Origin: Pseudomonadota bacterium
GTDB lineage: Bacteria > Chloroflexota > UBA6077 > JAJPGT01
Length of the DNA: 64,000 bases
Assembly: GCA_021325655.1 (NCBI GenBank)
Contig: JAJPGT010000095.1
Span: forward strand, 30,277-94,276
Reading direction: 5' to 3'
Position numbers and translations under genes: made by a program. Below the pieces are notes generated by a model that was not told the origin of the DNA, searched no databases, and saw only the letters and a list, made by a program, of their open reading frames with translations. This document shows, one piece after another, positions 1-7,159 of this stretch (its first letter is position 1; the number at the start of each line of letters is the position of its first letter).

Positions 1-1
1 G

Positions 2-817
2 CGCGACGAGGCGAAGTACGAGCGGGTCATGGCCTTCGCCGAGGCGCTGCCGCGCATCCGGCAGCAGGTGGAGGAGGACCTGGCGCGGCCGGGACTCCCC
101 CGGGAGAAGGTGCTCGCGGTGGTGGTCCGGCTGCTGGAATCGAACCTCATCCGAGTGGGCAACGAGGAATACGCGCGCCAGAACCGCTCCTACGGCTTGA
201 CGACGCTGCGCAACCGCCACGTCGAGGTGAACGGGGCGAAGCTGGAGTTCCACTTCCGTGGCAAGGGGGGCAAGCTGCATCGGGTAGGAGTGCGCGACCG
301 GCGGCTGGCCCGGGTCATCCGCCACCTGCAGGAGCTGCCGGGCCAAGAGCTGTTCCAGTACGTGGACGAGTCCGGCGAGCGTCACAGCATCCAGTCGGAC
401 GACGTGAACGCCTACCTGCGCGCGATCAGCGGGCAGGATTTCACCGCCAAGGATTTCCGAACCTGGGCTGGCACGGTGCTCACGGCGCTCGCCTTCGTCG
501 CGGTGGGCGCGTTCGAGTCCCAGACGCAGGCCAGACGCCAGGTCGTCCGCGCTATCGAGATCGTCGCCGCGCGCCTTGGCAACACGCCTGCCGTCTGCCG
601 CAAGTGCTACGTCCACCCGGGGGTGATCGAATCCTACCTGGATGGAACGCTGCTCGCCTCGCTGCGCAACCGGGTGAACGAGGTCGCAGCCGAGCAGGCA
701 GGGGCGCTGAGCGGCGACGAGGCCCGAGTACTGGAACTGCTACGCGGGCGGCTGGCGCGCGAGGCCGAGGCAGCATCCGACCAGAGCCAGATCAGGCGTC
801 CGTCCTCCGCCGCCTGA
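2..817 (+). CDS. DNA topoisomerase IB, C-terminal part (5' end outside window)
   Basis: Type IB topoisomerase of the bacterial, poxvirus-like family, which nicks one strand through a 3'-phosphotyrosine and relaxes supercoils of either sign. The reading frame is open from base 2 and the residues before the first ATG (RDEAKYERV) match the family, so the gene continues upstream of the window. Visible catalytic elements in order are the Arg of LTTLRNRH, the Lys of FRGKGGK, the Arg of DFRTWAGT, and LGNTPAVCRKCYVHP, whose Tyr is the nucleophile. In that last motif an Asn stands where vaccinia has a catalytic His; I recall the same substitution in the Deinococcus enzyme. The C-terminus ends in a charged coiled tail. 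It is convergent with the following SDR gene. The family call is firm; only about the last 270 residues are present. Confidence 0.92.
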   Translation, partial: RDEAKYERVMAFAEALPRIRQQVEEDLARPGLPREKVLAVVVRLLESNLIRVGNEEYARQNRSYGLTTLRNRHVEVNGAKLEFHFRGKGGKLHRVGVRDRRLARVIRHLQELPGQELFQYVDESGERHSIQSDDVNAYLRAISGQDFTAKDFRTWAGTVLTALAFVAVGAFESQTQARRQVVRAIEIVAARLGNTPAVCRKCYVHPGVIESYLDGTLLASLRNRVNEVAAEQAGALSGDEARVLELLRGRLAREAEAASDQSQIRRPSSAA

Positions 818-936
818 GGCGCGGGACTGGTCTCCGTGGCGGCCAGTTCCACCAGCTTGAACAGAGGACACGGCATGGGGACGCCCAGAGCATATCCCCT
901 CCCGCTGCGCATGCTCCCCGTGGATCAGCCTGGCCG

Positions 937-1809
937 CTATCCGTTGACGATGGTGCCGCCGTTGGGATGGAGCACCTGGCCTGTCATGTACGATGCGTCG
1001 TCCGAGGCCAGGAAGACATAGCTGGGCGCCACCTCCTCCGGCTGGCCGGCGCGCTTGAGCGGGACGTTGCCACCGAACTTCTCGACGTGCTCGGGCGTGA
1101 ACGTAGATGGGATCAGCGGGGTCCAGATCGGCCCGGGCGCTACCGCGTTCACCCGGATCCCGCGCTCGGCCAGCGACAGCGCCAGCGAGCGCGTGAACGC
1201 CACGATCGCGCCCTTGCTGGCCGAGTAGTCGAGCAGCTCGGGGTTGCCCTTGTAAGCGGTGACCGAGGTGGTGTTCACAATTGCGCTGCCGGGCTTGAGG
1301 TGCGGCAGCGCTGCCTTGGTCAAGAAGAACATCGAAAAGATGTTCGTCCGGAAGGTACGCTCGAGCTGCTCGGCGCGAATCTGCTCCAGGCTGGGCTGCG
1401 GATGCTGCTCGCCGGCGTTGTTGACCAGGATATCCAGCCGGCCCAACTCCTCCACCGTCCGCTGGACTGCCTGCTGACAGAAGCGCTCGTCGCCGACGTC
1501 GCCGACGATCAGGATGCAGCGGCGATCTTCCTGCTCGACCAGCCGCCGCGTCTCCTGAGCATCCTCGTGCTCGTTGAGGTAGACCACTGCGGAGTCGGCG
1601 CCCTCGCGGGCGAAGGCGATCGCCACCGCGCGTCCGATCCCGCTATCGCCGCCAGTGATGAGCGCGACTTTCCCCCGCAGCTTCCCGCTGCCCCGGTACG
1701 ACGGGTCCTGTTCACGCGGGCGCGGGGTCATCTGCGATTCCAGCCCCGGCTGGCGCTCCTGGTGCTGCGGCGGCTGAAGCGGCTGGCCTGACTGCGTGCC
1801 CTCTGGCAT
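937..1809 (-). CDS. SDR family oxidoreductase (YghA / general stress protein 39 type)
   Basis: NAD(P)-dependent short-chain dehydrogenase of 290 aa. A polar N-terminal extension of about 45 residues (Gln/Pro rich) precedes the Rossmann core, as in YghA and the Bacillus general stress SDRs. The cofactor motif TGGDSGIG is at residues 52-59, NNAG at 130-133, and the catalytic triad is Ser182, Tyr195 and Lys199 (YSASK). The ATG start at 1809 is chosen because GGAGAGGAG precedes it at good spacing and the protein begins where the family does; an upstream extension of the open frame has no family support. It is divergent from an SRPBCC gene, with a 16-bp palindrome in the shared 175-bp gap. The substrate cannot be told from sequence. 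A stress role is inferred from the relatives only. Confidence 0.88.
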   Translation of the reverse strand: MPEGTQSGQPLQPPQHQERQPGLESQMTPRPREQDPSYRGSGKLRGKVALITGGDSGIGRAVAIAFAREGADSAVVYLNEHEDAQETRRLVEQEDRRCILIVGDVGDERFCQQAVQRTVEELGRLDILVNNAGEQHPQPSLEQIRAEQLERTFRTNIFSMFFLTKAALPHLKPGSAIVNTTSVTAYKGNPELLDYSASKGAIVAFTRSLALSLAERGIRVNAVAPGPIWTPLIPSTFTPEHVEKFGGNVPLKRAGQPEEVAPSYVFLASDDASYMTGQVLHPNGGTIVNG

Positions 1810-1888
1810 CGACGGCTCCTCTCCTGGACAGTGCCCGGCGTTCAGCAGGGCAGGGCAAGTGCCATGCCATTCCTGGCCGCTCAGCGCC

Positions 1889-1904
1889 GTACCCGGCCGG
1901 GTAC
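1889..1904. promoter_or_regulatory. 16-bp perfect palindrome in a divergent intergenic region
   Basis: GTACCCGGCCGGGTAC reads identically on both strands. It sits in the gap between the divergent SDR and SRPBCC genes and directly abuts a possible -35 element of the SRPBCC gene. A dimeric regulator site is the natural reading, but no specific regulator can be named. Confidence 0.45.
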
Positions 1905-1929
1905 CTTTGGGGAGGGCGGAAGGGGGTAT
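1905..1929 (+). promoter_or_regulatory. possible sigma-B-like promoter of the SRPBCC gene
   Basis: CTTTGG, a 13-base gap and GGGTAT resemble the general-stress sigma consensus (GTTT, 12-14 bases, GGGTAT). The match is partial at -35. The expected start near 1936 would give a leader of about 50 bases. It fits the stress-type genes on both sides, but no sigma-B gene is visible in the window. Confidence 0.3.
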
Positions 1930-1984
1930 GACTCTTGCATGCCTCAGCGGTCGAGAGCCTGCTCTCGCGGAGGAGTGTGCAGCG

Positions 1985-2437
1985 ATGCAGCGAGTGGAGC
2001 AATCGATCAGGGTGAAGGCCCCGGCCAAGAAGGTGTACCAGTACTGGAGGAACTTCGAGAACTTTCCGAAGTTCATGAAGAACGTGGAAGAGGTGCGGCT
2101 GCTGGATCCAGAAGGCCGCATGTCGCACTGGAAAATCGCCGGACCGCTGGGCGTCCCGGTAGAGTTCGATGCCAAGCTGACCCAGGACGAGCCGGGCCGC
2201 GCCATCGGCTGGAACTCGGTTGGCGGGACCATCGAGACCTCCGGCGCGGTGACATTCCAGCAGCTAGACAACGACACGGTCGTTCACGTCGTCATGCAGT
2301 GGTACGACACGCCCGCGGGCACCGTGGGCGAGGCGGCGTCGCGTGTCCTCCAGAACCCGAGCGCGATGCTGCAGGAAGACCTGCAACGCTTCAAAGACAT
2401 CGTCGAAGGCCGCGTCGGCTCCGGCCTGAAGCGCTGA
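1985..2437 (+). CDS. SRPBCC (cyclase/dehydrase, Coq10-like) protein
   Basis: 150-aa START/Bet v 1-fold protein of the polyketide cyclase/dehydrase group. The N-terminus (VEQSIRVKAPAKKVYQYW, then FENFPKFMKNVEEVRLLD) is the typical first strand plus helix. The middle strand run (HWKIAGPLG, GRAIGWNSVGG, GAVTFQQLD) and the long C-terminal helix (MLQEDLQRFKDIVEGR) complete the helix-grip fold. Such proteins bind hydrophobic ligands, and many bacterial members of this branch have no known ligand. ATG 1985 follows GGAGGAG at 1969-1975. Pairing with a YghA-like SDR across a divergent promoter recalls envelope or oxidative-stress gene sets in other bacteria, which is an inference. Function beyond the fold is unknown. 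Confidence 0.85.
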   Translation: MQRVEQSIRVKAPAKKVYQYWRNFENFPKFMKNVEEVRLLDPEGRMSHWKIAGPLGVPVEFDAKLTQDEPGRAIGWNSVGGTIETSGAVTFQQLDNDTVVHVVMQWYDTPAGTVGEAASRVLQNPSAMLQEDLQRFKDIVEGRVGSGLKR

Positions 2438-2588
2438 CATCTCATGCGAGGCTGGGCGCCGCTGTTTTCGCCTGGCCTCGCCGCACCGCCTGCCTCAACC
2501 CCTGCTCGTTCCCCCGAACGCCTTCGGCCCAGTGGCACCCGGGTTGCAGTTGGAGACGTACCATCTCCGCCGAAGGGAGAGCGCTTCC

Positions 2589-3800
2589 ATGGTCGCGATC
2601 CAGGCGCTGATCGGCATGATCTTCCGGTCCGCTGGCAAAATCCTCAACACTGCCTTCGGCTGGGCGACCTCGATGCTGTTCGGGAAAGTGCCCGAGAATC
2701 GGCAGATCTACGTTTCGGTCATCGCCTTCGGCTCTGTCATCTGGATCGTCGCCCTGCTCGGGGTCATCTTCCCGGCGGTCGCCTCCTTCCTGCTCGCGTT
2801 TGTCACCCTGCCGCCCTGGGTACCTAAGAGCTGGATTCGCCTCGCCTTTCTGGCAGCCGCGATCCTGCTCCCCGTTGTCGTCGGAGTTGTCTCCCTGCTG
2901 ATGCTCGATCCTGAAGACCGCCCGGCAGGCATCGGTGGCAAGGCCAAAGCGGTGCTCAAGGGCTATCCCTATACGCTAGGGCTGGCCCTCACCCTTATCA
3001 TGATGACCGTCTTTGCGCCGATCCTGAAGGTGCGGACGCTCATCAAGCGCTGGACAGACCAGCACGTCCCGGTGGTCGTGGAAGCCAACGACTACCTGGA
3101 CGTCGTCGGTGACGTTCAACAGGCGCTCGCCCGAGGCGGGCTGCGGACGGAGCGCCGGCAGGCGAGCTGGATGATGCGTTTCCCCACCAGGGTCCTGACG
3201 CTGTTTGCCGGCGGTGCCGTCGAGCACCTGGTGGCCGACCGCCTGACGGTGCTTGCTGCTCCCACCGTGGAGGTCACGCTGCACCCGTCGGACCTCATCA
3301 TCAGCGGCAAGAACCTGGACGCCAGCCACGCCCATGCCGTCATTACCGAGCAGCTCACCTTCACCAAGGCGTACATGACCTGGAGCAAGGACGCCAACAA
3401 GCTGGAGGACAGGCTGCGGGCAGTGTGGCAGCAGGCCCGAGCGACCAGCAATGGCACGGTGCCAGCCGACGTCATGGGGCGGCTGGAGCGGATCGGCGAG
3501 GATCTGCACAAGGCGGCGCTGCCGTACGAAGAATGGGAGACGCTCTTCCGCGAAAAGCTCGTGGTCGAGCGGGCGCTGCTGCGGGTCGCGGCCGGGATCA
3601 CCGATCGGCCACGCGAGCCGACCGAGGCCTCGCCGCGGGAGCTGCAGCGGGAGACGGTCGCCCGAGGCTCCGGTGAGCGGTCGCTGCTGGCCATCGTCCC
3701 CCTCGCCATGGCGGCGCTGGCCGGCGCCGCGTTGGCGGCGCGGGCGCTCGTCGACGAGCGGCCGCGCCTGGCTGAGCACACCGGGCTCTGGAACAGCTAG
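2589..3800 (+). CDS. unknown multi-pass membrane protein
   Basis: 403 aa, and I do not recognise the family. Hydrophobic segments lie at about 42-74 (long enough for one or two passes), 84-106, 127-147 and 365-387. The stretch 150-360 is a soluble domain with a central alpha/beta-looking part (EHLVADRLTVLAAPTVEVTL) and a helical, charged part (LRAVWQQARATSNG, EEWETLFREKLVVERALLR). An amphipathic N-terminal helix precedes the first membrane segment. The ATG at 2589 is preceded by GAAGGGAGAG; an upstream in-frame ATG would add 19 non-hydrophobic residues without a ribosome site. The next gene starts 21 bases downstream on the same strand, so the two are probably cotranscribed. No enzymatic motif is visible. 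Confidence 0.75.
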   Translation: MVAIQALIGMIFRSAGKILNTAFGWATSMLFGKVPENRQIYVSVIAFGSVIWIVALLGVIFPAVASFLLAFVTLPPWVPKSWIRLAFLAAAILLPVVVGVVSLLMLDPEDRPAGIGGKAKAVLKGYPYTLGLALTLIMMTVFAPILKVRTLIKRWTDQHVPVVVEANDYLDVVGDVQQALARGGLRTERRQASWMMRFPTRVLTLFAGGAVEHLVADRLTVLAAPTVEVTLHPSDLIISGKNLDASHAHAVITEQLTFTKAYMTWSKDANKLEDRLRAVWQQARATSNGTVPADVMGRLERIGEDLHKAALPYEEWETLFREKLVVERALLRVAAGITDRPREPTEASPRELQRETVARGSGERSLLAIVPLAMAALAGAALAARALVDERPRLAEHTGLWNS

Positions 3801-3821
3801 CGATCACAGTAGGAGATCGGG

Positions 3822-4157
3822 ATGAAACGTCGCAACGTCCAGATGGCCTTCGTTGGAGAAGGACCGGTTCAGGACAACAACGACCTGGAGACGCTCGTCG
3901 AGGGCGACGAGGCGATCGATATCGCCGTGACCGGCGGCAAGCTGCTTGTCGTCGTTCCCGCCGCAACGCCGGACGAGCAGATCTTCGAGCAGGCGAGCGT
4001 GGTTGGCGGGGAGCTGCAGCTCGAGAACGGACTCACGTTCAGCTTCGAGATCAAGGATGGCGCCACCGGGGCGCAGTTCAGCGCTACACCCGCTGGCGAG
4101 CGCGAGGATACGCACGAAGGGCTGTCGTCGCTCCCGAACATCCCCGGCGGCGCCTAA
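3822..4157 (+). CDS. small acidic protein of unknown function
   Basis: 111 aa, strongly acidic, no cysteine, no signal peptide or membrane segment. After a basic start (MKRRNVQMAFVGEG) it alternates short beta-like stretches (AIDIAVTGGKLLVVVPA, GELQLENGLTFSFEIKDG), suggesting a small beta-rich soluble domain with a flexible Gly/Pro tail. AGGAG lies about eight bases before ATG 3822. It follows the unknown membrane protein by 21 bases, so a joint role is plausible. A hairpin overlapping the stop codon marks the end of the transcript. I do not recognise the family. Confidence 0.65.
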   Translation: MKRRNVQMAFVGEGPVQDNNDLETLVEGDEAIDIAVTGGKLLVVVPAATPDEQIFEQASVVGGELQLENGLTFSFEIKDGATGAQFSATPAGEREDTHEGLSSLPNIPGGA

Positions 4158-4186
4158 CCCGCGGCCGGGCGGCTAGTAGCCGCGGG
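4158..4186. terminator. bidirectional hairpin between convergent genes
   Basis: CCCGCGGC (4158-4165) pairs with GCCGCGGG (4179-4186). A nested alternative, GCGGCTA-g-TAGCCGC, includes the stop codon of the minus-strand gene. There is no U run, as at most gene ends in this window. The position between two convergent stop codons 15 bases apart favours a shared terminator. Confidence 0.45.
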
Positions 4187-5138
4187 CCTTGTCGATCTGA
4201 TTCAGCAGCGGCTCGCCGTTGACGTAGCGCCGGACGTTCTCGGCCCAGGCGTCCAGCAGCCGGTTGTTGGCCTCGTCGTCATCTCCGCCGACGTGCGGCG
4301 AGATCAGCAGGTTCGGCGCGTCCCAGAGCGGGCTGTCTGGCGGAAGCGGCTCCTGGGCGAAGACGTCGAGGGCGGCGCGGATCCGTCCCTCCCGCAGCGC
4401 CGCCAGAAGCGCGGCTTCGTCGACGATACCCCCCCGGCCCAGGTTCACCAGCACCGCGTTGCGCTTCATCGCCGCCAGTTCGGCCGGGCCGAACAGCCCG
4501 CGCGTCTCCTCAGTGAGCGGGGTAAAGATCACCACGTAGTCCGCCTCGGCCAGCGCCTGGCGAAGCCGATCGACCGGATAGATGAGGTCGGCGCTCGGGT
4601 CGGGCGCCCCGCTGCGCCGGACGCCGACGACGCGCATCCCCAGGGCGCGGGCCCGGACGGCGAGCGCGCGGCCGATGGAGCCGAGCCCGACGATTGCGAG
4701 CGTGCTGCCGGCGAGCATCGCGGACAGGTAGCCTTGCCAGCGATGCTCGCGCTGCTGGGCGCTGGCAACGTCGAGCCGTTTGGCGAAGTACAGCAGCAGC
4801 GCCAGGGCATATTCGGCCATCGGGGCGTCGAAGACTCCGCGGGCGTTAGTCACCACCACCTCGCTCTGGCGCAGCGCCGGGAACATCAGCGCGTCGACGC
4901 CGGCCGCGGCCGAGTGCGCCCAGCGGACGTTCTTCCCCAGGTGCCAGAGGTCGCGCAGCGCGCGCGTCTTGAAGTCCCAGATTAGCAGGATCTCGGCCTC
5001 CGGGAGCTGCGCCCGGAGCTCGTCTTCGTTCGTCGCAACGGTCATGTCGACCAGGTCGGCGACGCGCTCGACCAGGCCGGAGGGGGCGCCGCTGGGTCCG
5101 GCGACGACGACCAGGCGGGGGCGGGACGGCGTCGGCAT
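4173..5138 (-). CDS. D-isomer specific 2-hydroxyacid dehydrogenase
   Basis: 321-aa NAD(P)-dependent dehydrogenase reducing a 2-oxo acid to a D-2-hydroxy acid or the reverse. The cofactor loop GLGSIG is at 151-156 and the second signature ends in VNLGRGGIVDE, with the substrate-binding Arg at 235. The catalytic Glu263 (AQEPLP) and His282 (SPHVGG) complete the set. The catalytic-domain half (1-100 and 285-321) is divergent, so the substrate is open (glyoxylate, hydroxypyruvate or a branched 2-oxo acid). The ATG at 5138 lies one base beyond the stop of the upstream SDR gene, indicating translational coupling. An ATG five codons earlier overlaps the SDR end. Together with the SDR and leucine dehydrogenase it forms a minus-strand catabolic operon. 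Confidence 0.88.
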   Translation of the reverse strand: MPTPSRPRLVVVAGPSGAPSGLVERVADLVDMTVATNEDELRAQLPEAEILLIWDFKTRALRDLWHLGKNVRWAHSAAAGVDALMFPALRQSEVVVTNARGVFDAPMAEYALALLLYFAKRLDVASAQQREHRWQGYLSAMLAGSTLAIVGLGSIGRALAVRARALGMRVVGVRRSGAPDPSADLIYPVDRLRQALAEADYVVIFTPLTEETRGLFGPAELAAMKRNAVLVNLGRGGIVDEAALLAALREGRIRAALDVFAQEPLPPDSPLWDAPNLLISPHVGGDDDEANNRLLDAWAENVRRYVNGEPLLNQIDKARGY

Positions 5139-5139
5139 G

Positions 5140-5901
5140 CTACCAGGCTCCATAGGCGATCCAGCCGCCGTCGACCAGCAGCGACGAGCCGGAGATGTAC
5201 GCCGCGTCGTCGGATACCAGGAAGACCGCCGCCCTGGCGACATCCGCCAGCGTCCCGAAGCGGCCCATCGGGGTGCGCCGAATGATGTCGGCGTCGGTGT
5301 AGTCGCCGGTCGCCTGGTCCATCTCGTCGAGCGGGGTCTTGATGTAGGCGGGGTCAATGCTGAGCACCCGGACCCCGTAGCGGGCCCACTCGACCGCGAG
5401 CACCTTGGTCAGCCCGAGCACCGCGTGCTTGGTGGAGACATATGCCGCCCGGCGCGGGACACCGACGTGGCCATAGATCGACGAGACGTTCAAGATCGTT
5501 CCGCTGCCCTGCTGCACCATCTGGCGGCCAGCCGCCTGGCAGGCGAAGAAGACGCCGCTCAGGTTCGTATCCAGCACCCGCCGCCAGTCCTCCTCCGACA
5601 GCTCCAGCGACGGCCGGATGGCGTTGACCCCCGCGTTGTTGACCAGGATGTCCAGCCGGCCCCAGCGGTCCACCGCGGCCCGGACCAGCCGCTCGCAGTC
5701 GGCCTTGCGGCTGACGTCCGCCTGGACCGCGATCGCCTCCACGCCCTGCGAGGTGAGCCGGTCAGCGACGGTTCGCGCTCGCTCCTGGGAGCGGGAGTTG
5801 ACCACGAGCCGGGCCCCTTCCGCCCCGAACGCCTCCGCCATCGCCTCGCCGATGCCCATCGACGACCCGGTGATGATCGCCACCTTGCCCTGCAGCTTCA
5901 T
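5140..5901 (-). CDS. SDR family oxidoreductase (FabG/glucose dehydrogenase type)
   Basis: 253-aa classical short-chain dehydrogenase. The cofactor motif TGSSMGIG is at 11-18, NNAG at 88-91, and the catalytic Ser140/141, Tyr154 and Lys158 (YVSTK) are present. The Asp of ADVS after strand 3 is conserved. The C-terminus ends with the usual SGSSLLVDGGW. The start ATG 5901 is where the family begins; an upstream extension of the frame is Arg/Ser rich and unsupported. It lies between leucine dehydrogenase (16 bases upstream) and the hydroxyacid dehydrogenase (one base downstream), so all three are probably one transcript. The substrate is unknown; context suggests a hydroxy or oxo intermediate of amino-acid breakdown. 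Confidence 0.88.
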   Translation of the reverse strand: MKLQGKVAIITGSSMGIGEAMAEAFGAEGARLVVNSRSQERARTVADRLTSQGVEAIAVQADVSRKADCERLVRAAVDRWGRLDILVNNAGVNAIRPSLELSEEDWRRVLDTNLSGVFFACQAAGRQMVQQGSGTILNVSSIYGHVGVPRRAAYVSTKHAVLGLTKVLAVEWARYGVRVLSIDPAYIKTPLDEMDQATGDYTDADIIRRTPMGRFGTLADVARAAVFLVSDDAAYISGSSLLVDGGWIAYGAW

Positions 5902-5917
5902 CGTCGTCTCACTCCGC

Positions 5918-7033
5918 TCACTGGTGCCGCCAGATGTCCGCGACGCCGACGCGCGGCCGCGCATCCAGCGCTTTGGCCGCCCGAACCGCAGCGATCCGCC
6001 GCTCGGCCAGCAGGTCCGCCGCCCGGTACGTAGGGATGCCCTCGTCACGGCGGATCTTCAGCAGACTCGCCATCGTTTCGCGGATGCGCGAAACGTTCGT
6101 CATCGCCCGCTCACGGTTGAAGCCGCCGGGGTTGAGCCGGTCGGTGTCGAAGATCGTCCCGCCGGCGTTGATGACGTAGTCGGGGGCGTAGACGATCCCC
6201 AGCTCTTCGATCTGCTCACCGTGGCGCTCCTCACGGAGCTGGTTGTTGGCCGAACCGGCGACGATCTTGCAGCGGAGCTGCGGCAGCGTTGTGTCGTTCA
6301 AAATGCCGCCCAGCGCGCAAGGGCAGAACACGTCGACCTCCTGCGCGTGGATCTCCTCCGGGGCGACCGCGGCCACTCCGTAGCGCTCGACGGCCTGGCG
6401 CACCTTGTCGGCGTCGATGTCGGAGACCACTACCCGCGCCCCCTGCTCCACCAGCAGTGCCAGCATCTCGGAGCCAACCGCGCCCAGGCCCTGCAGCGCG
6501 ACGGAGCGGCCCTGGAGACTATCCGATCCGAACACCTCTTGCAGGCAGGCACGCATTCCCTGCAGCACCCCGAACGCAGTGGCTGGGGCGATCGGCCCGG
6601 CCCCGCCCCAGGAGGCGGGCAGCGTCACGACGTATGGGGTCTCCATCCGCAGGTACTCCATGTCGCGCAGGGTTGTCCCGACGTCCTCGCCTGTCAGGTA
6701 GGCGCCATTGAGGCGGTCGATGAAGCGGCCGAGCGAGCGGAACAGCGCCTCGGATTTGTCGGTCTTCGGGTCGCCGATGATGACGCACTTGCCGCCGCCC
6801 AGATTCACCCCGGCCGCCGCGTACTTGTAGGTCATCCCGCGGGCAAGCCGGAGCGCGTCCTCAATAGCGTCCAGCTCCGAGTCGTAGGTCCACATCCGCG
6901 TCCCGCCGGTCGCCGGGCCGAGGGTTGTGTCGTGCAAGGCGATGATCGCCTTCAGCCCCACGGATCGGTCCTGGCACAGGACCAGGTTCTCGTAGTCGTA
7001 CCGCTCCAGATACTCGAAGATGCTTCCTCGCAC
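5918..7033 (-). CDS. leucine dehydrogenase-type Glu/Leu/Phe/Val dehydrogenase
   Basis: 371-aa NAD-dependent amino acid dehydrogenase that deaminates branched-chain amino acids to 2-oxo acids. The substrate loop NLGGGKCVIIGDP and the catalytic lysines Lys70 and Lys82 match leucine dehydrogenase spacing, as do GEDVGTT and the dinucleotide motif LQGLGAVG. Length fits the short (about 365 aa) leucine/phenylalanine branch rather than GDH. The start is GTG at 7033 with a weak GGGGGC ribosome site. It is the first gene of a minus-strand operon and diverges from a P5C dehydrogenase-like gene. Its products could feed the 2-oxo acid dehydrogenase parts encoded at 10.7-12.7 and 18.8-21.2 kb. Leucine versus valine or phenylalanine preference is not resolved here. 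Confidence 0.88.
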   Translation of the reverse strand: MRGSIFEYLERYDYENLVLCQDRSVGLKAIIALHDTTLGPATGGTRMWTYDSELDAIEDALRLARGMTYKYAAAGVNLGGGKCVIIGDPKTDKSEALFRSLGRFIDRLNGAYLTGEDVGTTLRDMEYLRMETPYVVTLPASWGGAGPIAPATAFGVLQGMRACLQEVFGSDSLQGRSVALQGLGAVGSEMLALLVEQGARVVVSDIDADKVRQAVERYGVAAVAPEEIHAQEVDVFCPCALGGILNDTTLPQLRCKIVAGSANNQLREERHGEQIEELGIVYAPDYVINAGGTIFDTDRLNPGGFNRERAMTNVSRIRETMASLLKIRRDEGIPTYRAADLLAERRIAAVRAAKALDARPRVGVADIWRHQ

Positions 7034-7063
7034 CGCTGCCCCCAGGTCTAATCAGCCTGGCGC

Positions 7064-7093
7064 ACGGTAGCATCGGTCCCGGCGGGGTGTCAA
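7064..7093 (-). promoter_or_regulatory. promoter of the leucine dehydrogenase operon
   Basis: On the minus strand a perfect TTGACA (7093-7088) is followed after 18 bases by TACCGT (7069-7064). The predicted start near 7057 gives a leader of about 25 bases. The -10 match is modest, so the call rests mainly on the -35 box and position. Confidence 0.5.
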
Positions 7094-7098
7094 ACGAC

Positions 7099-7104
7099 TA
7101 TACT
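7099..7104 (+). promoter_or_regulatory. -10 element of the P5C dehydrogenase-like gene
   Basis: TATACT, five of six matches to the consensus, lies 56 bases before the start codon, and five bases from the -35 box of the divergent leucine dehydrogenase promoter. No clear -35 is seen. The two promoters would overlap and compete. Confidence 0.4.
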
Positions 7105-7159
7105 GGCCTCCAAGAGATCGCTCTGCAGCCCGTGCCAGAGCGAGGAGAGGGAGACCGCG

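Noticed and set aside
1831..2610. Plus-strand frame overlapping the SRPBCC gene
   Set aside because: Out of frame with a recognised domain; no motif.
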